This document shows positions 43,854 to 54,175 of a stretch of 64,000 nucleotides of DNA, piece by piece. Below the pieces are notes generated by a model. The model was given only the letters and a program-made list of their open reading frames with translations, did no database searches and was not told where the DNA came from. The position numbers were made by a program, and so were the translations under genes. Each line of letters starts with the position of its first letter. The stretch's first letter is position 1. Source of the DNA: Caenispirillum salinarum AK4 (lineage in GTDB: Bacteria; Pseudomonadota; Alphaproteobacteria; Rhodospirillales; Rhodospirillaceae); contig NZ_ANHY01000015.1 of NCBI RefSeq assembly GCF_000315795.1, positions 1-64,000 on the forward strand, given 5' to 3'.

Positions 43854-44420
43854 ATGGCATCCGACGACCGCCTTCCCGCCGCCGCCGAGGATGCGGACGA
43901 CGACGAGGACGAAAGCGCCGACTCCGGCCCGCGTCCGCCCGGCGGCAAGTTCTACATGACGCCCGAGGGCCACGCCGCCCTGAAAGGGGAACTGGACCAC
44001 CTGTGGAAAACCCGCCGGCCCGAGGTGGTGAAGGTGGTGGAATGGGCGGCGTCCCTGGGCGACCGCTCGGAGAACGCCGACTACAAGGAAGGCAAGCGCC
44101 TGCTGCGCCAGATCGACAAGCGGGTGCGCTTCCTGCGCAAGCGCCTGGACAACGCGCTGGTGGTGGACCCCTCGCAGCAACCCAACCGCCACAAGGTCTT
44201 CTTCGGCGCCACCGTCACCTATGTGAACAGCCGCGACGAGGAACTGCGGGTGAAGATCGTCGGCGTCGACGAGGCCGACATGAACGAGGGCAAGATCAGC
44301 TGGCTCTCGCCCATCGCCCGCGCTTTGTTGAAGGCGGAGGTGGGCGACGAGGTCGACGTCCGCACCCCGCGCGGGGTAGACACGCTGGAGGTGCTGGCGA
44401 TCGAGTATCCGGAGGGGTAG
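43854..44420 (+). CDS. greB: GreB-like transcript cleavage factor
   Basis: 188 residues. An acidic leader of ~30 residues (AEDADDDEDESADSG) precedes the GreA/GreB fold: coiled-coil tip YMTPEGHAALKGELDHLWKT, ASLGDRSENADYKEGKRLLR, and the FKBP-like C domain (GATVTYVNSRDEELRVKIVG, ISWLSPIARALLKAEVGDEV). It rescues backtracked RNA polymerase. The length and the late KISWLSPIARALL segment fit GreB better than GreA. Its long acidic leader is unusual. Confidence 0.9.
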   Translation: MASDDRLPAAAEDADDDEDESADSGPRPPGGKFYMTPEGHAALKGELDHLWKTRRPEVVKVVEWAASLGDRSENADYKEGKRLLRQIDKRVRFLRKRLDNALVVDPSQQPNRHKVFFGATVTYVNSRDEELRVKIVGVDEADMNEGKISWLSPIARALLKAEVGDEVDVRTPRGVDTLEVLAIEYPEG

Positions 44421-44466
44421 CGGGGCGCTATTGCCAGGAGTGCGGCAGGGCGGCAGAAACCGTATG

Positions 44467-44553
44467 TGGATCCCTGCTTTCGCAGGGGTGACAGGAATTT
44501 TCCTTAACCTTCAGACATTTAGAAACCGTCTTTCCTGCGAAAGCAGGGGTCCA
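44467..44553. repeat. inverted-repeat element A, copy 2
   Basis: 87 bp with inverted arms (left from 44467, right ending 44553), each carrying CCTGC-tttc-GCAGG or its complement. It is the same family as 17404-17493 and fills the greB/DUF4174 gap. Confidence 0.8.
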
Positions 44554-44619
44554 CCAACGGTGCTGGCAATTCTGCGCTTCGGCGGCGAGCATCCACCATT
44601 TCGTCAGGTCCTTCGCGCG

Positions 44620-45012
44620 TCAGCCCCCGTCCCGCTGCCGCTTTTCCTCGGCCCCCATGGGCATGGAGTCGATCAGGGCCTTGATGTCGGAGACGGCCAG
44701 CGGATCGTCGCTGGTCTTCTTCACGGTGCCGTCCTTGCCGATGATGACGATACGAAAGGCATCCGCCGGCACATCGAAGCGCTCACGCATGGAATCGGGG
44801 TCCAGCCGCGCGCCGGATGCCCCGTCGCCGAGGGCCTTCACGGCGCCGGGACCGCCGACGATGAAGATGTAGACGTCGCGCTCCCTAAGCGCCTGTTCCT
44901 CGGCCATCAGCAGGTCGATCTGGCGGGTCAGGCGGGGGTCGTGCTCGTCGGGGCCGAACAGGACGATGAGGCGGTACTTGCCCTCATAGGGTTCGGTGAA
45001 GGATTGCTCCAT
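44620..45012 (-). CDS. DUF4174 domain protein
   Basis: 130 residues of thioredoxin-like pattern: YRLIVLFGPDEHDPRLTRQI, VYIFIVGGPGAVKALGDGA, then FRIVIIGKDGTVKKTSDDPL and IKALIDSMPMGAEEKRQRD. No Cys-x2-Cys is present and no signal peptide is clear. The domain is common but has no assigned function. ATG 45012 begins 13 bp after the M48 gene stop, so both are probably in one operon. Confidence 0.82.
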   Translation of the reverse strand: MEQSFTEPYEGKYRLIVLFGPDEHDPRLTRQIDLLMAEEQALRERDVYIFIVGGPGAVKALGDGASGARLDPDSMRERFDVPADAFRIVIIGKDGTVKKTSDDPLAVSDIKALIDSMPMGAEEKRQRDGG

Positions 45013-45025
45013 ATCGGCCTCCCGC

Positions 45026-45820
45026 TCAGGTGTTGGCGCGGTAGATGTCCAGCGCCTGCGGCATCATCTGCTGAAGCTGGTCGATGCGCTGCTGCGGGGC
45101 CGGGTGGGTGGACAGGAACGTCGGCGGCTGGCCGCCCTGCTGCGCCATGCGCTGCCACAGTTCCACCGCCGCGCGCGGGTCGTAGCCGGCCCGCGCCATC
45201 ATGTTGAGCCCCAGCCGGTCGGCCTCCAGTTCCTGGTTGCGGGAATAGGGCATGGTGAGGCCGTATTGCGCGCCGGCCCCCAGCAGGGCGGCCGCCGTCT
45301 GCGGATCGATGCCGGCGACGCCCGCCGCAGCGCTGGCAATCTGGACGCCGGCCGACGTGGCGGCCTGGGTGTTGACGCGCTCGGCGGCGTGGTTTTCCTC
45401 GTTGTGGGCGATCTCGTGCGCGATGACGGCGGCCAGTTGCGCCTCGTTCCGGGCCATGCGGAACATGCCCTCGTAGACGCCGATCTTGCCGCTGGGCAGG
45501 GCGAAGGCGTTGGCCTCGTCGCCCTGGAAAACGACCACCTCCCAAGCTTGCGGGTTCATGCCGCCGGCCTGCAGCAGGCGGGCGGACACCTGCTGGGCGG
45601 CGCGCTGGTAGGTCTGGTTGTTGGAGACCGGGGTCTCGGAGCGGATCTGCGCCCAGGTCTGCTGGCCCATCTGCTGGACCTGTTCCTCGGGCACCAGATT
45701 GATGCCGAGGCCGGTGCCGTCGCCGGCGCAGGCCGTCAGAAGTCCGCCGCAGGTGATGACCACCGCCGCCGCGCGGGCGGGGCGCGTCCGGGTAAGCCGC
45801 GTCAGCACGGAACCGCTCAT
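45026..45820 (-). CDS. M48-family metalloprotease lipoprotein
   Basis: 264 residues from ATG 45820, preceded by AAGGGGAA. A signal with lipobox LLTAC (VVITCGGLLTACAGD) is followed by the M48 core: zinc motif HEIAHNEENHAAE, then a Gly/Ala segment, YSRNQELEADRLGLNMMARA (third ligand Glu), and FLSTHPAPQQRIDQLQQMMP. It should be a periplasmic or outer-membrane quality-control protease related to the BepA/LoiP group. It lies just upstream of the DUF4174 gene in transcription order. Confidence 0.9.
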   Translation of the reverse strand: MSGSVLTRLTRTRPARAAAVVITCGGLLTACAGDGTGLGINLVPEEQVQQMGQQTWAQIRSETPVSNNQTYQRAAQQVSARLLQAGGMNPQAWEVVVFQGDEANAFALPSGKIGVYEGMFRMARNEAQLAAVIAHEIAHNEENHAAERVNTQAATSAGVQIASAAAGVAGIDPQTAAALLGAGAQYGLTMPYSRNQELEADRLGLNMMARAGYDPRAAVELWQRMAQQGGQPPTFLSTHPAPQQRIDQLQQMMPQALDIYRANT

Positions 45821-45880
45821 GCCGTTTCCCCTTGGACTGGTAAAACCGTTGTCCGCCGAACGCCGCCGGAGAGGCCGCCG

Positions 45881-45934
45881 TTGCGGCATAGGGTCGCGAC
45901 CGCGACCCCGCGCCGGTCAGGCGCGTGAGGCTCC
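45881..45934 (+). repeat. dispersed palindromic repeat B, partial copy 3
   Basis: The block GCATAGGGTCGCG ... CCCCGCGCCGGTCAGGCGCG matches the inner part of 22752-22888 (reverse complement) with few differences. The outer hairpin block is missing. Confidence 0.65.
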
Positions 45935-45978
45935 GTACCGCGGGAACGGGCCCACCGGCGCAGCGGCGCCGGTGGGAC

Positions 45979-46890
45979 TCAGGGTCGCTGGCGGATGACG
46001 TCGATGCAGCCGCGCACGGTGGCGTCGGCGGCGGGAACCCATTGCTTGGCGCGGCCGAAGGCGCGGGCCGCGGCCTCATAGGGGCGGCGCAGCGGTTCCG
46101 CGCCGATCAGGGGGACCGGGTCGGCGGACGGGGCCATCTCGGCGGCGGCACGGAACTCCTCGCCGATGAGAAGGCCGGACAGGTACGACGGCACGGCCTC
46201 CGGCCCCAGGTCGCGGTAGAGGCGCCGGCCGCGCGCGGTGAACAGGCGGTTGAGCAGCCCGCCCGGCTGGCGCGCCGCCTCCAGCCCCTTCAGGAAGGCC
46301 GCCTCGTCCCACGGCGCGGAGGCGGGGACGCCCTGGCCGAGGATGGTGGCGTCGAGGGCGGCGCGGTACATCTCGCCGGTCATGAAGGTGTGGAAGTCGG
46401 TGATGCGCCCGTCCTCCACCGTCGCCCATTTGCTGTGGGTTCCGGGCAGGCAGAGGATGCCGTCGCGGCGGTCGAGCAGCGCCAGCGCGCCGAAAATCTG
46501 CACCTCCTCGCCGCGCATGACGTCCACACGGTCGGGGTCGGCGGTGTCGACGCGGCAGCCGGGAATGATCCAGGCGTCGGGCAGGCCCGGCGCGGCGACC
46601 ACCTGCGCGGCCAGGTCGGCGGCGGAGACGGGCAGGGGCGGTTGCGGGGCGAACAGCCATCCCGTCGGCGCGCCCACCATGCCGGCCATGTAGACGGGCG
46701 GCGGGTCCGGGCGCTCCCGCCAGCGCGACAGCATGGCGTGGCAGTAGGCGGGATACTCCGCCGCCGCCACATCCTTCATGCCCCGGCCGGAGGGGATTTC
46801 GCCCAGCCGCTCCGCCGTGTCCAGGTCCACCAGCCACGCCCGGAAGGACGTGGTGCCCCAGTCGACGACGATGGCCTGCCGCGCGCCCAC
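45979..46890 (-). CDS. dgoK: 2-dehydro-3-deoxygalactonokinase
   Basis: 303 residues from GTG 46890. Sugar-kinase features of DgoK are IVVDWGTTSFRAWLVDLD, SGRGMKDV, MVGAPTGW, VDVMRGEEVQIFGAL, LPGTHSKWATVEDGRITDFH and TGEMYRAAL. It phosphorylates 2-keto-3-deoxygalactonate at C6 in the De Ley-Doudoroff pathway. It follows dgoA with a single base between stop and start, so the two are co-translated. Confidence 0.93.
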   Translation of the reverse strand: MGARQAIVVDWGTTSFRAWLVDLDTAERLGEIPSGRGMKDVAAAEYPAYCHAMLSRWRERPDPPPVYMAGMVGAPTGWLFAPQPPLPVSAADLAAQVVAAPGLPDAWIIPGCRVDTADPDRVDVMRGEEVQIFGALALLDRRDGILCLPGTHSKWATVEDGRITDFHTFMTGEMYRAALDATILGQGVPASAPWDEAAFLKGLEAARQPGGLLNRLFTARGRRLYRDLGPEAVPSYLSGLLIGEEFRAAAEMAPSADPVPLIGAEPLRRPYEAAARAFGRAKQWVPAADATVRGCIDVIRQRP

Positions 46891-46891
46891 G

Positions 46892-47527
46892 TCAGCGGCC
46901 CCGCAGGCGGCGGAACTCGGTCACCAGCGCCCGGGCGGTTTCGCCCACATCGGCGGCCGGCCTGCCGGGCTTGTAGAGGTTGGTGCCGTAGCCGAAGCCG
47001 TCCGCACCCGTCCTGTGGAACGCCTCCATGGTCTCCAGGCCAATGCCGCCGACGGGCAGCAGCCGGGTGCCCTGGGGCAGCACGGCGCGGATGTCCTTCA
47101 GGTAGTCCGGCCCCATGCGCGAGGCGGGGAAAATCTTCAGGCCCCGCGCGCCCCGCCGCACGGCCTGCAAAGCCTCCGTCGGCGTCAGGCAGCCGATGAG
47201 CGGGTAGAGCCCGGCGGACACGGCGGCGTCGATGACGTCGGCGTCGGTGTTGGGCGTGACCATGAGCTTGGCGCCCGTGTCGGCCAGCCGCCGCACCTGG
47301 GAGGGCTCCAGCACCGTGCCGGCGCCCGTCAGCACGTGGGGCGGGCAGTGCTTCGCCAGTTTCCCGATGCTGGTGAAGGCGTCCGGCGAGTTCAGCGGCA
47401 CCTCCAGAAAGCGGAAGCCCGCGTCCACCAGGGCGTCGGCGACGGGAATGATTTCGTCGGTGGTGATGTGGCGCAGCACCGCCACCAGGGGCATGCCGTC
47501 GAAGGCTGTATCGAATGCATCGGTCAT
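46892..47527 (-). CDS. dgoA: 2-dehydro-3-deoxy-6-phosphogalactonate aldolase
   Basis: 211 residues of the KDPG/KDPGal class I aldolases. Landmarks are VAVLRHITTDEIIPVADALV, GFRFLEVPLNSPDAF, LTGAGTVLEPSQVRRLADTG, and the Schiff-base Lys in RGARGLKIFPASRMGPDYLK. It splits KDPGal to pyruvate and glyceraldehyde-3-phosphate. The gap to the upstream dehydratase is 97 bp and contains hairpins, so expression of dgoA and dgoK may be set apart from the genes before them. Confidence 0.93.
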   Translation of the reverse strand: MTDAFDTAFDGMPLVAVLRHITTDEIIPVADALVDAGFRFLEVPLNSPDAFTSIGKLAKHCPPHVLTGAGTVLEPSQVRRLADTGAKLMVTPNTDADVIDAAVSAGLYPLIGCLTPTEALQAVRRGARGLKIFPASRMGPDYLKDIRAVLPQGTRLLPVGGIGLETMEAFHRTGADGFGYGTNLYKPGRPAADVGETARALVTEFRRLRGR

Positions 47528-47569
47528 GTCGAATCCTTATCACCCTCCAGTTTCAAGAAACTGAGGGGT

Positions 47570-47590
47570 TTGGGGAGCTGTGCTCCCCAA
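47570..47590 (-). terminator. intercistronic hairpin between the dehydratase and dgoA genes
   Basis: Perfect 9-bp stem TTGGGGAGC / GCTCCCCAA; a second stem of CAGTTTC / GAAACTG (47548-47563) follows on the minus strand. There is no T tract, so it may be an RNA-stability or partial-termination element. Confidence 0.5.
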
Positions 47591-47624
47591 GCCGGGGTTC
47601 CGGGGGCGGCTGCCCCTGGAATGG

Positions 47625-49793
47625 TTACCGCCACGCCGCCGTCGCCCGCCGGTCCACGGCCGCCGGCACCACCCCGTGGGAGGCGTCGGAGACGTGCTCC
47701 ATCAGGTTGCAGGCGGCGATGTCCAGGCGGCGGTGATCCATGCGCTTCATGCGCTCGGCGTGCAGTTCGGCGCGGCCCTCGTCCTGCGTCGGGTCGATGA
47801 CCACCTCCCGGTTTTCCAGGAAGGCGGCGCGGTCCAGCAGGTCGATGCGGCGATCGGTCAGCTTCACGCGCAGGATGTCGCCGTTGCGCAGATACCCGAT
47901 GCCGCCGCCCTCGAAGGCTTCCGGCGTGGTGTGGCCGATGCAGGCCCCCTTGGTCACGCCCGAGTACCGCCCGTCGGTCATGAGGATCGATGATGCCTCC
48001 AGCACGCGGTGGTGGCGCAGGTTCTGGCTGGGGGAGAACATCTCCGGCATGCCGTAGGCCTGCGGCCCCTGGCCGGCGATGATGAAGGCGAACGACAGCA
48101 GGTGCTTTTCCAAAAGGCCCCGGAAGTTCTCCAGGTCCGGTTCCTCGCCGCCGCCGTTGCGCTTGACGACGGCCCGGATGAGGGCGTCGTCGACGCCTTC
48201 CGTCGCCCTCAGGCGGTTGAGCAGGTCGCGGGCGGCGAAGTCGCCGTTGCAGACGTGTTCGTTCTCGTAGTAGCGCACCACGAAAATGTGGTCGTCGAAG
48301 CCGGCGTACTGGTCGTCGGACATGCCCGAGACCTTGACCACGCAGGTATCGAAGAAGCTGCCGCGCAGCACCTCCACCCCCGACATCTTGCGCACCGGCA
48401 GGGTGCGGATGACGGCCCGGTCGCCAAGGGCGGGGTCCACCGGCGTCTCCAGGTTTTCCGTGCGCGCGCGCCAGGTGCCGGAGACGGTGACGGCGTCCAG
48501 GTCCATGGGCACCTTAAGGTCCGACAGCACGCGGTAGAGGCTCTCCATCCCCCGGTGCTGCCCGGCCATGAACTGCTGGGCCAGCACGAAGGTATCGCGG
48601 TTTTCCGTCAGCGAATGGGCGAAGACCTCCGGCACCGGCGTGTTGTCGCGAATCTCGGCGTAGTCGTCGATGGTCACGTCAAAGCCCGCGTGGCGCATGA
48701 TGCAGGGCAGGTGCAGGAGCATGTTGGACGACGAACCGGTGGCGTTGTGGATGCGCACCACGTTGGCGAAGTTGGCCTTCACCAGATTGCAGACGCTGTA
48801 TTCGGGCTTGTTGAGGATGCCGAACAGGCAATCCATGCCCTGGCCCACGGCATCGTCGGCGGGCACGCCGGTCAGAAGCTCCAGCTCCGGTGGGGTCAGG
48901 CCGAAGGCGGCCAGCATGGTGCGCGAGGAGTTGCCCGTGCCGTTGAAGGCGCAGATGCCGCCGTGGCTGTCGCAGGTGTGTTCCGCCAGTTCGTTGAGGA
49001 TGCGGCGTTCGGTGTCGGGGTCGATCAGCTCCAGGTTCTTGGCACGCTTGAGCTGCCCGGCGAAGGCTTCGTCGCTGGAACACTGGAGGATGTATTCAAG
49101 GTTCCCCTCGATATCCTCGCCCAATTCGCGGTGGCCGTGCTCGCGGGCCTTGGCGGCGATGGTCTCCAGCTCCTTGCGGGTGCCGTCGGGAATCTTGCCG
49201 CCCTTCAGCACGTGCTCCGGCGCGAAGACCGCCCACACCGGCGCCTGATCGCCGCGATGCCGGCGTGCGACCTCAGCCGCCGCGAGGCCCGAGAGGATGG
49301 CGCTCGGGCTCTTGTCGCAGCCGGCGAGCACATAGGCCGCGTGGTAGCTGTGGCCCTCGAAGTTGATGTTGACGGCGCGCGCGGTGTCGTTGCGGGACGC
49401 CAGCGAATAGCTTTGGCCGATGTTGTTCTGGGCCGTGCCGTCGCAGATGACGGGGACGGAGAACGTGAACGGCACCCCGCCGCGCTGCCAGATGGCGGCG
49501 GCGGCCATCAGCGTGTGCGCCCGGTCCAGCAGGTGCGCCGGATGGTCGGGCGAGCCGGCGATGATGGCGACGCGCGGCCGGTTGGTCACCAGCCGGTGCA
49601 CGACTTCCTTCACCGTCACGCCGCCGCCCAGGTCGGCCAGCTTGCTGGAGGGGTGCAACTCCTTCCGCGCATCCTCCAGCAACCTGACGACGGTGATGGG
49701 CTCGTTCGCCAGCCCCTGGATGCAGTCGCGGTAGGGGTTGGCCTTTTCGTCGATGGTGATGGGCGTGTTGTCGCCCGTGCCTGGGTCTACCAT
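47625..49793 (-). CDS. IlvD/Edd-family sugar-acid dehydratase (YjhG-like)
   Basis: 722 residues. Iron-sulfur ligands are visible in [23 protein letters not shown] and [35 protein letters not shown] and [20 protein letters not shown] are family landmarks. It is longer than the ~615-655 residues of most IlvD/Edd proteins and closer to the YjhG/YagF xylonate branch. Its ATG overlaps the DgoD stop by 7 bp. It should dehydrate an aldonic acid to a 2-keto-3-deoxy acid; the exact acid cannot be read from sequence. With DgoD it gives the operon two dehydratases. Confidence 0.9.
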   Translation of the reverse strand: MVDPGTGDNTPITIDEKANPYRDCIQGLANEPITVVRLLEDARKELHPSSKLADLGGGVTVKEVVHRLVTNRPRVAIIAGSPDHPAHLLDRAHTLMAAAAIWQRGGVPFTFSVPVICDGTAQNNIGQSYSLASRNDTARAVNINFEGHSYHAAYVLAGCDKSPSAILSGLAAAEVARRHRGDQAPVWAVFAPEHVLKGGKIPDGTRKELETIAAKAREHGHRELGEDIEGNLEYILQCSSDEAFAGQLKRAKNLELIDPDTERRILNELAEHTCDSHGGICAFNGTGNSSRTMLAAFGLTPPELELLTGVPADDAVGQGMDCLFGILNKPEYSVCNLVKANFANVVRIHNATGSSSNMLLHLPCIMRHAGFDVTIDDYAEIRDNTPVPEVFAHSLTENRDTFVLAQQFMAGQHRGMESLYRVLSDLKVPMDLDAVTVSGTWRARTENLETPVDPALGDRAVIRTLPVRKMSGVEVLRGSFFDTCVVKVSGMSDDQYAGFDDHIFVVRYYENEHVCNGDFAARDLLNRLRATEGVDDALIRAVVKRNGGGEEPDLENFRGLLEKHLLSFAFIIAGQGPQAYGMPEMFSPSQNLRHHRVLEASSILMTDGRYSGVTKGACIGHTTPEAFEGGGIGYLRNGDILRVKLTDRRIDLLDRAAFLENREVVIDPTQDEGRAELHAERMKRMDHRRLDIAACNLMEHVSDASHGVVPAAVDRRATAAWR

Positions 49794-50935
49794 TCCGCGA
49801 TGCTCCCGTCTTCATGGCGCCAGAGCGGATTGCGCCAGCGGTGGCCTTCTGCCGCACGCTCGATGACGAAGTCCTCGTTGATCTCCACCCCCAGGCCCGG
49901 CTTGGTCAGAAGGGGCGTGTAGCCGTCGGTGATGGTCAGCGGGCTCGGGTCCGTCAGGTAGTCGAGCACGTCGTTGCCCTGGTTGTAGTGGATGCCCATG
50001 CTCTGTTCCTGAATGAACGCGTTGTGCGAGATGAAATCCAGGTGCAGGGAGGCCGCCAGTGTCAACGGCCCCAGCGGGCAGTGCGGCGCGAGCGCCACGT
50101 CGAAGGTTTCCGCCAGCGTGGCGATCTTGCGCGCCTCCGTCAGTCCGCCGCAGTGGGAGATGTCGGGCTGGACGATGTCCACGCAGCGGTCTTCCAGGAT
50201 GGGGCGGAAGTCGTAGCGGCTGTGCAGGCGTTCACCGGTGGCGATGGGATAGCCCAGGCCGGCGGTCAGCGCGGGCAGGGCGTGCAGGTGCTCGGGCAGC
50301 ACGGGTTCTTCCACGAACAGGGGGTGGAAGGGCTCCAGTTCGCGCAAGAGCGCCTTGGCCATGGGGCGGTGGACGCGGCCGTGGAAATCGATGGCGATGC
50401 CAACATCCGGCCCGACCGCGTCCCGCGCCTCGGCCACGCGGGCGACGGCGTCGTCGACCTTGGCGTGGCTGTCGACGATTTGCAGTTCCGGCGTGCCGTT
50501 CATCTTGAAGGCGGTGAAGCCCTTGGCGATGACCTCCTTCGCCTGGCGGCCGACGTCGTGGGGGCGGTCGCCGCCGATCCAGCAGTACATGCGCATCTTC
50601 TCGCGCACGGCTCCGCCCAGCAGTTCATGCACGGGCACGCCCAGCGCCTTGCCCTTGATGTCCCACAGGGCCTGGTCGATGCCCGCGATGGCGGACATGA
50701 GGATCGGCCCGCCGCGATAGAAACCGCCGCGATAAAGGCTCTGCCAGATGTCCTCGATGCGGCGCGGGTCGCGGCCGATCAGGGTGTCGGAAAACTCCTC
50801 CACGGCGGCCTGCACGGTGTGGGCGCGGCCCTCCACCACCGGCTCGCCCCAGCCCGACACGCCTTCGTCGGTCTCGATCTTGAGGAACAGCCAGCGGGGC
50901 GGGACCAGCCATGTCTTGAGTGCTGTTATCTTCAT
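49787..50935 (-). CDS. dgoD: D-galactonate dehydratase
   Basis: 382 residues, the same length as E. coli DgoD. It belongs to the enolase superfamily (mandelate-racemase branch): [52 protein letters not shown] (metal Asp), [10 protein letters not shown] (metal Glu), [11 protein letters not shown], and the C-terminal His region [14 protein letters not shown]. It converts D-galactonate to 2-keto-3-deoxygalactonate. GAGGAG of its ribosome-binding site overlaps the stop of the TRAP large permease, so it is in the transporter operon. Confidence 0.95.
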   Translation of the reverse strand: MKITALKTWLVPPRWLFLKIETDEGVSGWGEPVVEGRAHTVQAAVEEFSDTLIGRDPRRIEDIWQSLYRGGFYRGGPILMSAIAGIDQALWDIKGKALGVPVHELLGGAVREKMRMYCWIGGDRPHDVGRQAKEVIAKGFTAFKMNGTPELQIVDSHAKVDDAVARVAEARDAVGPDVGIAIDFHGRVHRPMAKALLRELEPFHPLFVEEPVLPEHLHALPALTAGLGYPIATGERLHSRYDFRPILEDRCVDIVQPDISHCGGLTEARKIATLAETFDVALAPHCPLGPLTLAASLHLDFISHNAFIQEQSMGIHYNQGNDVLDYLTDPSPLTITDGYTPLLTKPGLGVEINEDFVIERAAEGHRWRNPLWRHEDGSIAEW

Positions 50936-50946
50936 GACAAGGCTCC

Positions 50947-52275
50947 TCAGTCCACCATCCACATGGCGATCTCGGGATAGAACAGGATCGCCGCCAGCAC
51001 GATCAGCTGCATGGCGATGAAGGGCAGCACCGCCGTGTAGATGTGCTGGAGCGTGATCGAGGTCGGCGCCACGCCCTTCAGGTAGAAGGCGGCCGGACCG
51101 AACGGCGGGCTCAGGAAGCTCACCTGCATGTTCACGGCGAACAGGATGCCGAACCAGATGGGGTCGTAGCCCAGCTTCACCACGATGGGCACGAAGATGG
51201 GCAGGGCCAGCATGGCGATGCCGATCCAGTCCAGGAACAGGCCCAGCACCAGCAGGATCGCCATCATCACCATGATGATGACCACCGCAGGCGCGTCGAT
51301 GCCCAGAATGGAGTTGGAGACGAACGTGTTGCCGCCCATCAGGTTGTAGACGCCCACCAGCGCCGCCGCCCCGATGCCGATCCAGATGATCATGCCGCAG
51401 GTGTTGATGGTCTGAACGACGGACTTCTGCAACAGGCCCAGCGTCAGCTCGCGGCGGATGATGGTCGCACCCAGCACGCCCACCACGCCCATGGCCGCGG
51501 CTTCGGTGACGGACGCGATGCCGCCGTAGATGGTGCCCAGCACCATGAAGGCGATGGCGGCCGGCAGGATGATGGCGCGAATGGCCTTCAGCTTCTCGTG
51601 CAGCGGCATGTGCGCTTCTTCCGCCGACAGCGGCGGGCCCAGCGACGGGTTGCGGACGCAGCGGATGAGCACGTAGGTCACGTAGCACAGCATCAGGATC
51701 ACCGCCGGGGTGATGGCGGCGGTGAACAGGTCGGCGATGGAGACAGACGCGATCAGGCCATAGATAATCAGCACGATGGACGGCGGCATCATGGTGCCCA
51801 GCGCACCGCCGGCGCAGACAACGCCGATGGAGATGTTGCGGTCATAGCCCAGCCGCAGCATCTGGGGCAGCGCCAGGATGCCCAGCAGCACGATCTCGCC
51901 GCCGATGATGCCCGACATGGCGGCCAGGAAGAACGCCACCACCAGCGTCTGCACGCCGACGCCGCCGGGCACGCGGCCGGCCAGCATTCTCATGCCGTTG
52001 AACAGGTCGCGCGCCAGCCCTGATCGGTCCAGCAGGCTCGCCATGAAGACGAACATGGGCACGGCGACCAGCGAATATTCCGTAATGAACCCGTAGACGC
52101 GGCTGGTGACCAGCGGCAGGGCGTTGGGTCCGAACCAGCCGAACGTGAAGAACAGGGCCACCAGGCCCGTGACGAAGGCGAGCGGCAGGCCCGTCAGCAG
52201 CAAAAGGAAGATGCTGCCGACCAGGACGTAGGTGCCCCACTCGATGCCCATGGCGGACAGGCCGAGGTTCCACAT
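50947..52275 (-). CDS. TRAP transporter large permease (DctM)
   Basis: 442 residues, about twelve membrane helices. Features are [55 protein letters not shown] and [20 protein letters not shown]. It forms the ion-coupled translocation unit. It lies 4 bp after the small subunit and just before dgoD, so the cargo is probably galactonate or a related sugar acid. Confidence 0.95.
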   Translation of the reverse strand: MWNLGLSAMGIEWGTYVLVGSIFLLLLTGLPLAFVTGLVALFFTFGWFGPNALPLVTSRVYGFITEYSLVAVPMFVFMASLLDRSGLARDLFNGMRMLAGRVPGGVGVQTLVVAFFLAAMSGIIGGEIVLLGILALPQMLRLGYDRNISIGVVCAGGALGTMMPPSIVLIIYGLIASVSIADLFTAAITPAVILMLCYVTYVLIRCVRNPSLGPPLSAEEAHMPLHEKLKAIRAIILPAAIAFMVLGTIYGGIASVTEAAAMGVVGVLGATIIRRELTLGLLQKSVVQTINTCGMIIWIGIGAAALVGVYNLMGGNTFVSNSILGIDAPAVVIIMVMMAILLVLGLFLDWIGIAMLALPIFVPIVVKLGYDPIWFGILFAVNMQVSFLSPPFGPAAFYLKGVAPTSITLQHIYTAVLPFIAMQLIVLAAILFYPEIAMWMVD

Positions 52276-52279
52276 GGCG

Positions 52280-52960
52280 TCAACCCTCCTTGCCCAGCGT
52301 GGTGGAGGCCGGGCCGGGGCCGCCGCCCTTGCCCTTGCCGCCGCCGTGATCGTCGTCGTAGCCCTTGCCGCGGAAGGCCTTGACCAGGTGGAGGATGGTC
52401 TGCACCAGCATCACGGCGACGGAAATCAGGATGATCGTCTTGGTGAAGGCGGGGAACGGCGGGTTCCACGAGGTGCCGGAGCGTTCAAGCTGAATGACGC
52501 CCAGGGGCGAGTGGGTGGACTTGTAGAACATGATCCACGCGGCATAGGTCATGCCCGACAGGAACACGAAGGTGATGATGGAGTTCACCACGTCCAGCCA
52601 TCGTCTGGCCTTGGGCCCGACCCAGTCATAGATCAGGCGCACGCGGATGTGCTTGTCGCGGGCCAGCGCAATGGGCCCGCCCAGCGCGAAGATGACCGAG
52701 ATCAGGAACACGGTCGTCTCGTGCACCCAGGACGTCGGGTTGTTGAAGGCATAGCGCATCACGACTTCGTAGACGCTGATGACGGCGCCGACGAAGACCA
52801 GCCAGGCGAACACCTTGGCGGATTCCGCCACGGCGAAATCCAGCACGGTGCGGATGTGGCCTTCCTGGCCGCTGCGGTCCACGGGCTGCTGTCCGGCATC
52901 GGTGTCGGACAGTTCCTCGTAGGCCTCCGGGTCCGTGGGACGGGATGTGTTGTTTGTCAT
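52280..52960 (-). CDS. TRAP transporter small permease (DctQ)
   Basis: 226 residues from ATG 52960, with GAGGGG upstream (ATG 53020 would add 20 residues). A polar N-terminal leader precedes four helices: FAWLVFVGAVISVYEVVMRY, TVFLISVIFALGGPIALARD, VVNSIITFVFLSGMTYAAWI and TIILISVAVMLVQTILHLV. The C terminus is unusually Gly/Lys/Asp-rich (GYDDDHGGGKGKGGG). It pairs with the DctM protein 4 bp downstream. Confidence 0.92.
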   Translation of the reverse strand: MTNNTSRPTDPEAYEELSDTDAGQQPVDRSGQEGHIRTVLDFAVAESAKVFAWLVFVGAVISVYEVVMRYAFNNPTSWVHETTVFLISVIFALGGPIALARDKHIRVRLIYDWVGPKARRWLDVVNSIITFVFLSGMTYAAWIMFYKSTHSPLGVIQLERSGTSWNPPFPAFTKTIILISVAVMLVQTILHLVKAFRGKGYDDDHGGGKGKGGGPGPASTTLGKEG

Positions 52961-53034
52961 GGCGGGGACCCCTCGGCCGCCGCCGGACGCTGGGGCGGCC
53001 GGCGGGACTGGATCGTTCATCGATAGAAGAAAAT

Positions 53035-53069
53035 GCGGGCGGCGGACGGCTTGGAACTGTGCCGCCCGC
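53035..53069 (-). terminator. intercistronic hairpin after the TRAP binding-protein gene
   Basis: GCGGGCGGC pairs with GCCGCCCGC across a 17-base loop; on the minus strand it is followed by ATTTTCTTCT. It may end part of the transcripts so that more binding protein than permease is made. Confidence 0.6.
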
Positions 53070-53084
53070 CGCGCCGGACGCGGG

Positions 53085-54140
53085 TTACATCAGGTTGCGC
53101 GCCTTGAGGAATTCGGTGACCGAGTCATAGACCTTCTGGGTCATCTCGTTCTTCTCGGCCCAGTTCTTCCATTCCTCCTGGGCGATGTTGCGGAACTTCT
53201 TCCGCTCCTCCGCCGGCAGGTCGATGATCTCGATCTCCGGGTCCTGGCGGGCTTCCTGCACGGCCTGGATGTCGTTCTTCTTCAACTCGAAGACCATGTT
53301 GTAGGCCATGTCGTCGGTGGCCACTTCCAACATCTTCTTGATGTCGTCGGGCAGGCCGTCCCAGATCTGCTTGTTGATGGACACCGCGACCATGGGCAGG
53401 CTGTGGAAGCCCGGGTAGTTGGGATACTGCGCGAACTCGTGCAGACCCTGCGCCTGGTTGGTGGCGAACACCGTGTAGTCGGCGGCGTCGATGACGCCCT
53501 TTTCAAGCGCGGTGTAGACCTCGGACCCCGGCAGGTTCACGGGCGCGGCGCCGGCCTTGGAGAAGATGTCATAGACCATGCCCTCCGGGGCCCGCAGCTT
53601 CAGGCCCTTCAGGTCCTCGACCGAGCGGATGGGCTTGGAGGAGGGGAAGGATTCCAGGCCGGTCGCGGCGGCGCCGATCAGGTGCACGCCATAGGGCTGG
53701 ACCAGTTCGTTGTACAACTGCTCGCCGCCGCCGTGCTTCATGTACTCCAGGAACTCCAGCGGGTCGCCCCAGGCGCCCACCAGGTTGCCCAGCATGGAGA
53801 ACGCCGGATTCTGGCCCGAGAAATAGCTCGGGTCGGTCAGGTGGCCCTGCAGGATGTTGGCGCCGACCGCTTCCAGCGTCTGGTTGTGGGGCACGACGGC
53901 GCCGGTGGGGAGGATCTCGATGGCGACCCGGCCGCCGGACATGGTCTCGATGTTGTCCGCCCACTGCTGCTTGAGCTTGAACTGCGGTTCGCCGGCGGTC
54001 TCGGACGTCTGGAACGTCCAGTTGTATTCGGCCGCCAGCGCATCCTGTGTGGCGACGGTCGACAGGCCGAGGGCGACCGTGGCGGCGACGGCCACGCCGG
54101 CGACCTGTTTGGCTGCACGGGTGATGGAGAGATGAACCAT
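53085..54140 (-). CDS. TRAP transporter substrate-binding protein (DctP)
   Basis: 351 residues from ATG 54140, preceded by AGGAGG. Signal peptide 1-~36 (VAVAATVALGLSTVATQDAL), then the DctP fold: WADNIETMSGGRVAIEILPT, PHNQTLEAVGANILQG, and GLKLRAPEGMVYDIFSKAGA with the ligand-binding Arg. SINKQIWDGLPDDIKKML is typical. It captures the sugar acid in the periplasm. It lies 35 bp after the regulator gene. Confidence 0.94.
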   Translation of the reverse strand: MVHLSITRAAKQVAGVAVAATVALGLSTVATQDALAAEYNWTFQTSETAGEPQFKLKQQWADNIETMSGGRVAIEILPTGAVVPHNQTLEAVGANILQGHLTDPSYFSGQNPAFSMLGNLVGAWGDPLEFLEYMKHGGGEQLYNELVQPYGVHLIGAAATGLESFPSSKPIRSVEDLKGLKLRAPEGMVYDIFSKAGAAPVNLPGSEVYTALEKGVIDAADYTVFATNQAQGLHEFAQYPNYPGFHSLPMVAVSINKQIWDGLPDDIKKMLEVATDDMAYNMVFELKKNDIQAVQEARQDPEIEIIDLPAEERKKFRNIAQEEWKNWAEKNEMTQKVYDSVTEFLKARNLM

Positions 54141-54175
54141 GTGTGCTTCCTCCTGGAGTCCTTGCCTTCCTGGCG